A DNA stretch of 64,000 nt from Terriglobia bacterium. Its GTDB lineage: Bacteria; Acidobacteriota; Terriglobia; Terriglobales; Acidobacteriaceae. Below the pieces are notes generated by a model, which saw only the letters and a program-made list of their open reading frames with translations, was not told the origin of the DNA and ran no database searches. This document shows, one piece after another, positions 8,783 to 16,125 of the stretch (within the stretch, counting starts at the first letter, position 1; each line of letters begins with the position of its first letter). The stretch is taken from contig JAIQGE010000010.1 of NCBI GenBank assembly GCA_020072815.1, positions 1 to 64,000 of the forward strand. The letters are read 5' to 3'. The position numbers and the translations under genes were made by a program.

Positions 8783-9793
8783 GTGAAGGCTTGCCGGTTG
8801 TGGTCATTGCTTGCTCTAAGCTCTCTGATGGCTTTCTTGGCTGGCTGTGACCATGGCCGGACGGCGTCCGTCTCAGGTTCGGCGACGCCGGTTGTCCCGC
8901 AGGCTTCCGCCACGCCCGCGGCCGTCCATCCTGAGCCGGCCGGTCCCGCTCTGCGCATTGATTCTGTGCGCGCCTGGCAGTATGTGAAAGACATCATTGC
9001 TTTCGGCCCGCGCTGGGACGGCAGCAAAGGCCAGCAGAAGCTGGGCGAATACCTCCACAGCAAGCTGAAGAACGACCAGGTGGAAGACGATGCTTTCATC
9101 GCCGACACGCCCGCCGGCAAGATTCCCATGCGCAACATCATCGCCAAATTCCCCGGCAGCAAAGACGGCATCATCCTGCTGGGCTCGCACATTGACACCA
9201 ACTACCCCTTGCGCAAGACCAGCTTCGTTGGCGCCAATGACGGCGCTGCCACCACCGCGCTGCTGCTGGCCATCGCCGACCAACTCCGCGGCAAGAAGCT
9301 GGAAGGCTACAGCGTCTGGCTGGCATTTCTTGACGGCGAAGAATCCATTCCTTCCGCCCGTCCGGGCGACCTGGGCTGGGACGACAAATTCAGCCTCTTC
9401 GGCAGCCGCCATCTCGCCCAGAAGTGGCAGCAGGACGGCACCACCAAAAAGTTCAAGGCCTTCTTGCTGGCGGACATGATCGGCGACAAGGACCTGGACA
9501 TCCAGCGCGATTCCAACTCCACTCCCTGGCTTGAGGACCTGGTGCTGCAGGCGGCGCAACGTCTGGGCTATCAGTCTTACTTCTTCGACCGGACTATTGA
9601 GGTCAGCGGCGACGACCATTTGCCCTTCAAAGCCGCCGGCGTGCCCGTCGCCGACATCATTGACCTGGACTACGGCTACAATGATGCTTTCCACCACACC
9701 GTGGAAGACACTTTGGATAAGATCAGCCCCAAGAGTTTGCAGATCACCGGCGACGTGTTCCTGGAAACCATCCGCTTGCTGAACGCACGGTAA
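8783..9793 (+). CDS. M28-family lipoprotein, glutaminyl-peptide cyclotransferase-like
   Basis: A 336-residue protein. The GTG at 8783 has AGGAG 7 nt upstream and gives a lipoprotein signal ending in the lipobox LAGC, so it should be membrane-anchored outside the cytoplasm. Zinc-site motifs are in order: GSHIDTN, GANDGA (Asp), LDGEES (Glu), LADMIGD, and the C-terminal FHHTVEDT (His). This single-zinc pattern is closer to glutaminyl cyclases, which make N-terminal pyroglutamate, than to two-zinc aminopeptidases. It follows tatC closely and precedes a second M28 gene. Activity is inferred; an aminopeptidase cannot be excluded. Confidence 0.8.
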   Translation: MKACRLWSLLALSSLMAFLAGCDHGRTASVSGSATPVVPQASATPAAVHPEPAGPALRIDSVRAWQYVKDIIAFGPRWDGSKGQQKLGEYLHSKLKNDQVEDDAFIADTPAGKIPMRNIIAKFPGSKDGIILLGSHIDTNYPLRKTSFVGANDGAATTALLLAIADQLRGKKLEGYSVWLAFLDGEESIPSARPGDLGWDDKFSLFGSRHLAQKWQQDGTTKKFKAFLLADMIGDKDLDIQRDSNSTPWLEDLVLQAAQRLGYQSYFFDRTIEVSGDDHLPFKAAGVPVADIIDLDYGYNDAFHHTVEDTLDKISPKSLQITGDVFLETIRLLNAR

Positions 9794-9842
9794 TTTGAGT
9801 TTCCTCTTTTCCTTTTCACGGCTTTCATTTTTAATCGGCTGG

Positions 9843-11306
9843 ATGAGACAACTGACTACTCTCGCCCTTCTCCTTGCGATGTCATGCTATGTGTCCGCGC
9901 AAACCCCTACGGACAAGCTGCTGCAGGAAGCGCAAGCCGCGCCCACGCTGGAGCAGAACCTGCGCGTCCTGACCGACGAAATCGGCGGACGCATTCCCGG
10001 AACTCCGGCCATGGCGCGCGCCGAGCAGTGGGGCCTGGACGCTTTCAAGGCAGCCGGCGGCGAGAACATCCACCTGGAACCGGCGCAGCTCGCGGCTTCC
10101 TGGACAGAAGGCCACACGCAGCTTGACGTCGTGAGCCCGGTGCAGTTTCACGTCCGCGCCGTGTCGCTGACCTGGACCGCGCCCTCCAGCTCTCCGCCTC
10201 TCGGCTCGCCCGTGATAGACGTTGGCTCCGGCTCAGCGCAGGACTTCCAAAAAGCCGGCAACTTGCGCGGCGCCGTCGCGCTGGTGCATTCCCACACCAT
10301 GAAGACCTGGGACGACCTGTTTGAAGAATATCTGAAGCAGGGCGATCTTATTGCCGCAGCGAAGAAAGGCGGCGCCGTGGCGGTGGCGTTCATCTCCACC
10401 CGGGAACAGGACCTGCTTTATCGCCACATCGGCAGCTTTGACGACCACATCAGCAACTTCACGCAGTTCATGGTCGCGCGCGAAGATGGCGAGCGCATTG
10501 CCCGCCTTCTGGCTGCCGGCAAGAAAGTTCGGATGAAGTACTCCATCCCCAACCACGTCGGCGGGCCGGTTGTCGCGCACAATGTGATTGCCGAAATCCG
10601 CGGCCGGGAGAAGCCCAACGAGTTCGTGGTCATCGGCGCGCACCTGGATTCCTGGGAGCTGGGCACCGGCGCGCTGGACAACGGCTGCAACGCCGCGCTG
10701 GTGATAGAAGTTTTGCGGGCCATCAAAGCTTCCGGTCTGCAGCCGCGCCGCACCATTCGCTTCGCGTTGTTCACCGGCGAAGAAGAGATCAATATCGGGT
10801 CTTGGGCCTACACCCGCGCTCACCAAAATGAACTGGACAACATCGTGGCCATGCTCACCTGGGACGAAGGCACCGGCAAGACCACCGGCTTCTCCCTGGG
10901 CGGCCGCAAAGACCTGGTGGGACCCATCACGCGCATGCTGGAGCCGATTAAGCAGTTCGGCGCGAACGCTCTGACCACCGACGCCTTTGTCGGCACCGAC
11001 AACATGGACTTCCTCCTGGAAGGCGTGCCAACCCTGGTCGCCAATCAGGAAGAGGCCAATTATCTGATCAACTACCACGCCGAGTCTGATACGTACGACA
11101 AGGTTGATCTGCCGCAACTGCGGAAACACATCGCCATCGCCGCGCATCTCACCTTCGCCATTGCTGACAGTCCGGAGCGACTGGGAGCGCGCCAGAGCCG
11201 TGCGGAGATCGAAGCCTTGATCGGTGAAACCCATCTCGACGACCAGATGAAGGCCTTTGGTCTTTGGGACACCTGGGCCGCTGGCAAGCGGGGCCGCACT
11301 AAATGA
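9843..11306 (+). CDS. secreted M28-family metallopeptidase
   Basis: A 487-residue exported peptidase. A signal peptide (MRQLTTLALLLAMSCYVSAQ) begins at the ATG at 9843; the open frame reaches back to a TTG at 9795 without a better ribosome site. After a PA-like insert (about residues 120-235), the catalytic domain shows the two-zinc set: GAHLDSW (His), GALDNG (Asp), FTGEEE (Glu-Glu), an Asp in LTWDEG, and a final His in YHAESDTYDK. This is the carboxypeptidase Q/aminopeptidase type of M28. The gap to the previous M28 gene is 49 bp, so they likely share a transcript. Confidence 0.88.
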   Translation: MRQLTTLALLLAMSCYVSAQTPTDKLLQEAQAAPTLEQNLRVLTDEIGGRIPGTPAMARAEQWGLDAFKAAGGENIHLEPAQLAASWTEGHTQLDVVSPVQFHVRAVSLTWTAPSSSPPLGSPVIDVGSGSAQDFQKAGNLRGAVALVHSHTMKTWDDLFEEYLKQGDLIAAAKKGGAVAVAFISTREQDLLYRHIGSFDDHISNFTQFMVAREDGERIARLLAAGKKVRMKYSIPNHVGGPVVAHNVIAEIRGREKPNEFVVIGAHLDSWELGTGALDNGCNAALVIEVLRAIKASGLQPRRTIRFALFTGEEEINIGSWAYTRAHQNELDNIVAMLTWDEGTGKTTGFSLGGRKDLVGPITRMLEPIKQFGANALTTDAFVGTDNMDFLLEGVPTLVANQEEANYLINYHAESDTYDKVDLPQLRKHIAIAAHLTFAIADSPERLGARQSRAEIEALIGETHLDDQMKAFGLWDTWAAGKRGRTK

Positions 11307-11489
11307 CGAGCTAGCGCTCATCCCGGAGTAAAGGGTGGAGCTGGCGATGTCGTTGCGCTCGCTGCACTGACTGAAAGCAAGATTGCCAGCCGGACTGAAT
11401 TTCTCCGTGCCTCCGTGGTGAGCGAGTCCGGCTTCTGGCCCGTGTTCATCTGCGTCAATCAGCGGTAAGATTTTTGCTTCTGGTCCTCC

Positions 11490-12440
11490 ATGCACATTGG
11501 TTTTTGGATCATCTTTAATTCGTCGATCATCCTCCTGCTGTTCCTTGACCTGGCGGTCTTGAACCGCGGAGGCCGGGTCATGTCATTCAAGGTGGCGTTG
11601 CTCAACAGCGCCTTCTGGATTGGTCTTGCCATCGCTTTTGCCGCGTTCATCTATCTGGCGCCTTTATCTGTTCAGCAATTCATGCACCAGGAGTTGGGGC
11701 CCGGTAAGGCCTTGGAGTTTGCGACCGGCTATCTGGTAGAAGAAGCCCTCAGCGTAGACAATCTTTTTGTTTTCTTGCTGTTGTTCGCATACTTCAAAGT
11801 TCCACCTGAACAAGAGAAGACGGTGCTGTTCTGGGGCATCATCGGCGCATTGATGATGCGCGGAATATTTATCGTGGCCGGCGTGGCGCTGGTGCACCGC
11901 TTCCACGTGATCCTTTATGCCTTTGGGGCGTTCCTGGTGTACAGCGGCTTCAAACTGCTGGGCGAAGGCGAAGACGAGACCGTTGATCCTTCGCGCAACG
12001 TGGTGCTGCGCCTGGCGCGCAAGTTCCTGCCGGTGAGCGACGCCTACGAGGGAAGGAAATTCTTCGTCCGCAAGGAAGGGAAGAGTTTTGCTACGCCGCT
12101 GTTCATCGTCTTGCTGGTGGTGGAAACCACGGACGTCCTCTTCGCCACCGATTCCATCCCCGCCATTCTGGCCATCAGCCGCGACTCGTTTATCGTTTAT
12201 ACGTCCAACGTCTTCGCGATTCTGGGCTTGCGTTCGCTCTTTTTTGCTCTCTCCGGGCTGATGAAACTCTTTCACTACCTGAATTACGGCCTGGCGGTGG
12301 TGCTGATGTTTATAGGGGCCAAGATGCTGGTGGAGGCCATCTACCACATTCCCACATGGGCGGCGCTGTGCGTCATCGCCGGCGTGCTGGCCGTGTCAGT
12401 GCTGGCTTCCATCCTGTTTCCGAAGAAAGAAAAAGCCTAG
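11490..12440 (+). CDS. TerC/Alx-family integral membrane protein
   Basis: A 316-residue polytopic membrane protein with the TerC signature: the acidic intramembrane motif EEALSVDNLFVF, then VVETTDVLFATDSIPAILAI with conserved Asp residues, and the GLRSLFFAL helix. The family includes Alx and TerC, linked to manganese homeostasis and metallation of exported proteins. No yybP-ykoY manganese riboswitch is recognisable in the 183 bp upstream. Its TAG stop shares two bases with the stop of the convergent downstream gene (CTAG at 12437-12440). Confidence 0.9.
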   Translation: MHIGFWIIFNSSIILLLFLDLAVLNRGGRVMSFKVALLNSAFWIGLAIAFAAFIYLAPLSVQQFMHQELGPGKALEFATGYLVEEALSVDNLFVFLLLFAYFKVPPEQEKTVLFWGIIGALMMRGIFIVAGVALVHRFHVILYAFGAFLVYSGFKLLGEGEDETVDPSRNVVLRLARKFLPVSDAYEGRKFFVRKEGKSFATPLFIVLLVVETTDVLFATDSIPAILAISRDSFIVYTSNVFAILGLRSLFFALSGLMKLFHYLNYGLAVVLMFIGAKMLVEAIYHIPTWAALCVIAGVLAVSVLASILFPKKEKA

Positions 12441-12808
12441 TTCGGCAGCTCGCTCGGCATAAATGACATCAGGATCGCCACCTGTGCCGGCGTCAAACGG
12501 TCTGACTTGCGATAGTGCGGTTGCGGGCGCTTTTTGCGCACGTCGGTGGCGACGCGAGGCTGATCGTCGGAAACCAGATTCAGCTCGTTCAGCCCCCAAT
12601 AGCGGGTCTGGGCAATGGCGCTGTGCTTCTGGTTCAGGTAGCCGTCTTCGGTCTGCGCGCTCAGGGAGAGCGCCTTTTCGTAGGCGTCCTCGGGAGAATC
12701 GGCAAAAATGACCCGGGTGGCCCGGTGGACCACGTTTAGCGGATTTCCTTCAATGACTTCCTCAGTCAGTTCAGCAATGTACCAGCGTGCCGAGGGGAGG
12801 TCGGCCAT
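12437..12808 (-). CDS. DUF4288-like small protein
   Basis: A 123-residue cytosolic protein that starts ARWYIAELTEEV and continues with a VVHRATRVIFADSPEDAYEKAL segment, which resembles the DUF4288 family (short proteins of unknown function). The C-terminal part is polar and basic (VRKKRPQPHYRKSDRL). The start has AAGGA 7 nt upstream. It converges on terC with overlapping stop codons. Function unknown. Confidence 0.7.
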   Translation of the reverse strand: MADLPSARWYIAELTEEVIEGNPLNVVHRATRVIFADSPEDAYEKALSLSAQTEDGYLNQKHSAIAQTRYWGLNELNLVSDDQPRVATDVRKKRPQPHYRKSDRLTPAQVAILMSFMPSELPN

Positions 12809-13240
12809 AATGGGTTCCTTTTCAATAGGTTACCAGGAACTCAGCCAAACGCTCCGGCCAAGGACTTCACCTGGGCAGTGGTCATTAGCGACCTGGCGTC
12901 CCTTCAACTTCGGGAATGCCCGTTACTACCTATATAGGATGGCCAAGCGCGCCAAAAAATATGGCTGACACAAAGTATTTTTCGCAGAACGGTGGGGTAT
13001 TAATTAATCTTTCTAATTTGAAGAAGCCTGAAGACTGAAGAAAGTATGGCTGGATTGAGTCGCCAACCAGGCGACAAAAAACGGAAAAACTGGCCCATCC
13101 CACTCTTCTTGGAAGGCCCTCTGCTGCGAACAGCCTAACGGCCAGGGCGAGAGAACGAGCGGACCAGCGGCGAAAGGGGTTTCCTGCGGCTAGGAGCAAG
13201 AGGGAGGTTCCCGCGCGGCGTGGACGAAAGTACTGTAGTG
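12809..13240. other. gene-poor intergenic stretch
   Basis: No convincing gene in 430 bp. It is locally AT-rich around 12960-13060. It separates the DUF4288-like gene from the candidate structured RNA that follows. I searched by eye for RNase P, tmRNA and SRP RNA signatures and did not find them. Confidence 0.4.
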
Positions 13241-13249
13241 TTTGAAAAA

Positions 13250-13399
13250 TCCCCCTTGCGCAGCTCATTACATCGTTATACGATACTACTCACCTCGCTG
13301 GAACCTCGAGCAGCAAGGGAACTCGCTCAAGACCCAGGAGTTCCTAAGAAGCATCGCAACTCTTCCCTTTGGTTAAGCCCCGGACCGCCGGGGCTTTTT
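13250..13399 (+). ncRNA. candidate structured ncRNA
   Basis: A run of nested complementary segments ends in a perfect terminator. CCCTTGC (13253-13259) pairs with GCAAGGG (13313-13319), and inside it GCTC (13263-13266) with GAGC (13308-13311). ATCGT/ACGAT (13272-13284) forms a small hairpin. GGAACTC (13318-13324) pairs with GAGTTCC (13338-13344). The first and last helices share two bases, so they compete. No plus-strand gene follows, so this looks like a free-standing RNA, not a leader. The 5' end and promoter are not defined. Confidence 0.45.
13376..13399 (+). terminator. rho-independent terminator
   Basis: AGCCCCGG (13376-13383) pairs perfectly with CCGGGGCT (13388-13395) around a 4-nt loop and is followed by a run of T. 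No plus-strand protein gene lies upstream for 900 bp, so it should end an RNA transcript. Confidence 0.85.
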
Positions 13400-13601
13400 A
13401 CCTCCCCGGCTGCCGCGTCATCGTCACTGCCATGCGCTTTCGCCGACTGCTGGGCGCTCAGCTTCTCCTTGTTGGCCCCGTCATCATTGGCCCCGTCGGC
13501 ACCTGGAATGTTTATGCGTCTCGAATAGTGATCATGGCGTGTACGTATCTACACAGGCGGCGCGCAAACGCAAGCCTGCGTCTTCGAGTCCGCTTGCTCG
13601 C

Positions 13602-13763
13602 TCAGTCCACCCGATGCACCTCATGTCCGCATTTGGGACACGTCAGCTTGTTGGTCATCACCGCTTTCCGCACGCACTCCCAGCACAGATGCCAGTCATG
13701 CGTGGAGCAGTAATAGACGTTGTGCGAATGCTGCTCACCGCAAAGCGCGCATTTGAAGGTCAT
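13602..13763 (-). CDS. 53-residue RING-like zinc-binding protein
   Basis: A very short gene: ATG at 13763, with AGGAG in CAGGAGACACC directly upstream, and TGA at 13602. The protein has cysteine pairs C5/C8, C27/C30 and C42/C45, with C19 and H22 between the first two. The pattern C-x2-C-x10-C-x2-H-x4-C-x2-C-x11-C-x2-C is very close to the eukaryotic C3HC4 RING spacing. Additional His residues (12, 14, 25, 47, 50) could join. It should bind two zinc ions. Function unknown. It ends 45 bp before the start of nothing recognisable and stands alone on its strand, just downstream of the beta-propeller lipoprotein gene. Confidence 0.7.
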   Translation of the reverse strand: MTFKCALCGEQHSHNVYYCSTHDWHLCWECVRKAVMTNKLTCPKCGHEVHRVD

Positions 13764-13808
13764 GGTGTCTCCTGTTCGAAAGCTTGATGAGCAGTCTCAC
13801 TGCTGTTT

Positions 13809-15920
13809 TCAAGGAACGACCAGGACTCCCGTAGGTTGCACCAGATTGGCGAACGCTCCGGCCGGAAGCGTTATCGGCACTCCGTTCCTATCAAACGCAC
13901 TCACCGTTCCGCCGCAGATGTTCGACACGTAATACTTTGGCGACGCGGCATCTCCATTGCTCACGATTGCGTCAGGCCCGTTCAAGCCCGGGAAACCACC
14001 TGCCGACGAGACTGCGGTTCCGTCCGGCGCATATACAAAGATTTGATTAACCGAGCAGCCCCCCAGACCATCGGAAGCAGCTCCAGTTATGTAAAGATTC
14101 CCGGTTAAAGGATCCCAAGACACATCGTCGGGAGAGTTAAGCCCTGCAAAAGCTCCTGCCGCAGTTTGAACCTGAGTTCCCAATTGGTCGTAAACGGTAA
14201 TGGTATTGTTCCCAGCGTTCGTAACATAAATCAATCCGTTCGCAGAGTCCCATCCCAGGCCAAAAGGCGAGCTGAGATTCGAAAATGCCGTTGGGGCCAG
14301 CGTCACGAGATTACCACTTTCGTCAAATACAACAACTTGATTTGGTATCGGCTCGTTTATATAGAAGTGGTGGTTGATCGGATTAAATGTGATGTCTTCC
14401 GGATCATTGAGTCCAGCAAAAGCGTTCGGACCCAAGTCAATCAGATTGCCATCCAGATCATAAACAGTAACCGTGCTATTGCCAAGATTGGCCACATATA
14501 TGTGTTTGTTTGATGCATCGTAAGCCATGCCATCAGGGGTGCTCAATCCTGGGAACGAGCCGGTAACTCGTATGATGCTTCCCTGTGAGTTATATACCGT
14601 AATGACGTTTGCGGAAGAATCTGCCACATAAACCCGGCCGCCAGGGTCCCCAGGGGAGGGTGGGAACAGAGCCTGAAGGACGGTGCAGCTTTCCGATAGT
14701 ATGTTTGCCGGATCGGTCGGGTCTTGCAGGACGAATATCTGGCCGAGTATATCCGCTGCCGCGCCTCCCAGAAAGCGCTCCGTGAGCTGCGTTGCGATGA
14801 ATTGGAGGCATTCCGTGGCCAAATCAGCCGTGGTTGCTGCGTTCTCTAGTGCACCCGCGCATATGGCGGCTCCGAGCCCCGTTTCTGGAAGTAGACAAGA
14901 AACCACCGTTATCCCAGTTCCAACACAACTCAAGATATCCTTGAACTTTCCAACCGCATTGATTGCATTGCAGGCCTGATTGATCAAATTGCTCGGCTGG
15001 ATATTCAAGCCATTCTGTGTGTAAGTCTGCTGACAAGCCACAGAGACGGTTGTGGTAAGAGCTGCGTCGGTATAGCAGCTGTCAGGAATGGTGAAGGGAT
15101 TGGTCGATGATGGCAATCCGCTAGTGCCGATGCTGAAGGGCTGAAAATTGTTTAGAAACGCAGCCTGCGCGGTTGCGCCAATTCGAGCTGCCGACGATGC
15201 GCTACGCGCAGCCGCTCCCGTGGTTAGATTCTGAAACTCTATGTTCACCGCGGCCGTTTGGCGACCGCTTGTTACAGTGATGGCCACTGCTTGCGTGGGA
15301 TCAATGGCCGCCGGTGGAGTTATGCCCGCAATTAGTCCCCCGTTTGAATCCGTAAAGCCTGCGAGGGGTGATACGGTGCCGGCAGATGCGCCTAAGGCTA
15401 CCGGTAAACCGACCACTGGTTTCCCAGTCGGGTCGAGCGCGACGGCATTCAATATCCAGGGTCCAGCTGCCGCTCCAGAAGCTGCTGGAGTCGCGAACAA
15501 AGAAAGAGAAGCTACGAAGACAACGGATAGTGGTACGTTCCCAGAAGTTCCGCCCCCTGCTGCAGAATTGGAGACCGATATCTGCAAAGTGCCGGGAGCT
15601 GCAAAGAGAGAGCCGGGGACTGAAGCCAGAAGCTGAGTCGACGAATTGAAGGTTGTTCCCACCTTGCTCCCATTCACGAGCACACTTGAGTTGGACAGAA
15701 ATCCCGCCCCGTTCACGGTAATAGCAGTGTCAGCCGAACCGGATGACACCACCGCAGGTGAAATGCTTGCAACTGCAACTGGTGTTGGTGTTGGTATGGG
15801 CGTCGGTGTGGGTGTTGGCAGAAACGCGTTACTGCCTCCTCCGCTGCAACCGACTATCGCCATACTTGCGAGAGCCGTAATGAGCGCAGCCAAAAATACT
15901 GATGATGACCTTGAATTCAT
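13809..15920 (-). CDS. beta-propeller lipoprotein with IPT/TIG domain
   Basis: A 703-residue lipoprotein: signal sequence ending in the lipobox MAIVGC, a Thr-Pro repeat linker (PTPTPTPIPTPTP), an IPT/TIG-like Ig fold (SISPAVVSSGSADTAITVNGAGF), a middle part with several Cys residues, and a C-terminal NHL/YVTN-type propeller of about six repeats (GRVYVADSSANVITVYN, KHIYVANLGNSTVTVYD, GLIYVTNAGNNTITVYD). It is likely surface-exposed and involved in binding or adhesion. Base composition is visibly lower in GC than the neighbours. The 205-bp gap to the divergent gene at 16126 carries both promoters. Confidence 0.85.
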   Translation of the reverse strand: MNSRSSSVFLAALITALASMAIVGCSGGGSNAFLPTPTPTPIPTPTPVAVASISPAVVSSGSADTAITVNGAGFLSNSSVLVNGSKVGTTFNSSTQLLASVPGSLFAAPGTLQISVSNSAAGGGTSGNVPLSVVFVASLSLFATPAASGAAAGPWILNAVALDPTGKPVVGLPVALGASAGTVSPLAGFTDSNGGLIAGITPPAAIDPTQAVAITVTSGRQTAAVNIEFQNLTTGAAARSASSAARIGATAQAAFLNNFQPFSIGTSGLPSSTNPFTIPDSCYTDAALTTTVSVACQQTYTQNGLNIQPSNLINQACNAINAVGKFKDILSCVGTGITVVSCLLPETGLGAAICAGALENAATTADLATECLQFIATQLTERFLGGAAADILGQIFVLQDPTDPANILSESCTVLQALFPPSPGDPGGRVYVADSSANVITVYNSQGSIIRVTGSFPGLSTPDGMAYDASNKHIYVANLGNSTVTVYDLDGNLIDLGPNAFAGLNDPEDITFNPINHHFYINEPIPNQVVVFDESGNLVTLAPTAFSNLSSPFGLGWDSANGLIYVTNAGNNTITVYDQLGTQVQTAAGAFAGLNSPDDVSWDPLTGNLYITGAASDGLGGCSVNQIFVYAPDGTAVSSAGGFPGLNGPDAIVSNGDAASPKYYVSNICGGTVSAFDRNGVPITLPAGAFANLVQPTGVLVVP

Positions 15921-16125
15921 GCGACACGTCCTTAAGCAGGTCTAAGGCAATCACTAGAGTTGGGTACCAAAGTACACTTGCCTATATCGCCCGAAAGGGC
16001 TATGCTGCACAAGTGGCAGAAGCTGGCGGAAGCTGACTTTTACTGACACCCCCTTATTTCGGCCTCGGCGCCAACCGCTGCAAGTCCACTCGGTCCCTAA
16101 CTTAAAACCTATAAGGTTTCGCAAG

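Noticed and set aside
11307-11489. yybP-ykoY manganese riboswitch before terC
   Set aside because: The typical paired loops and conserved sequence of this riboswitch are not visible in the 183 bp.
13220-13528. 102-codon plus-strand frame across the structured RNA
   Set aside because: It has no ribosome site, is split by the perfect terminator at 13376-13399, and shows no motif.
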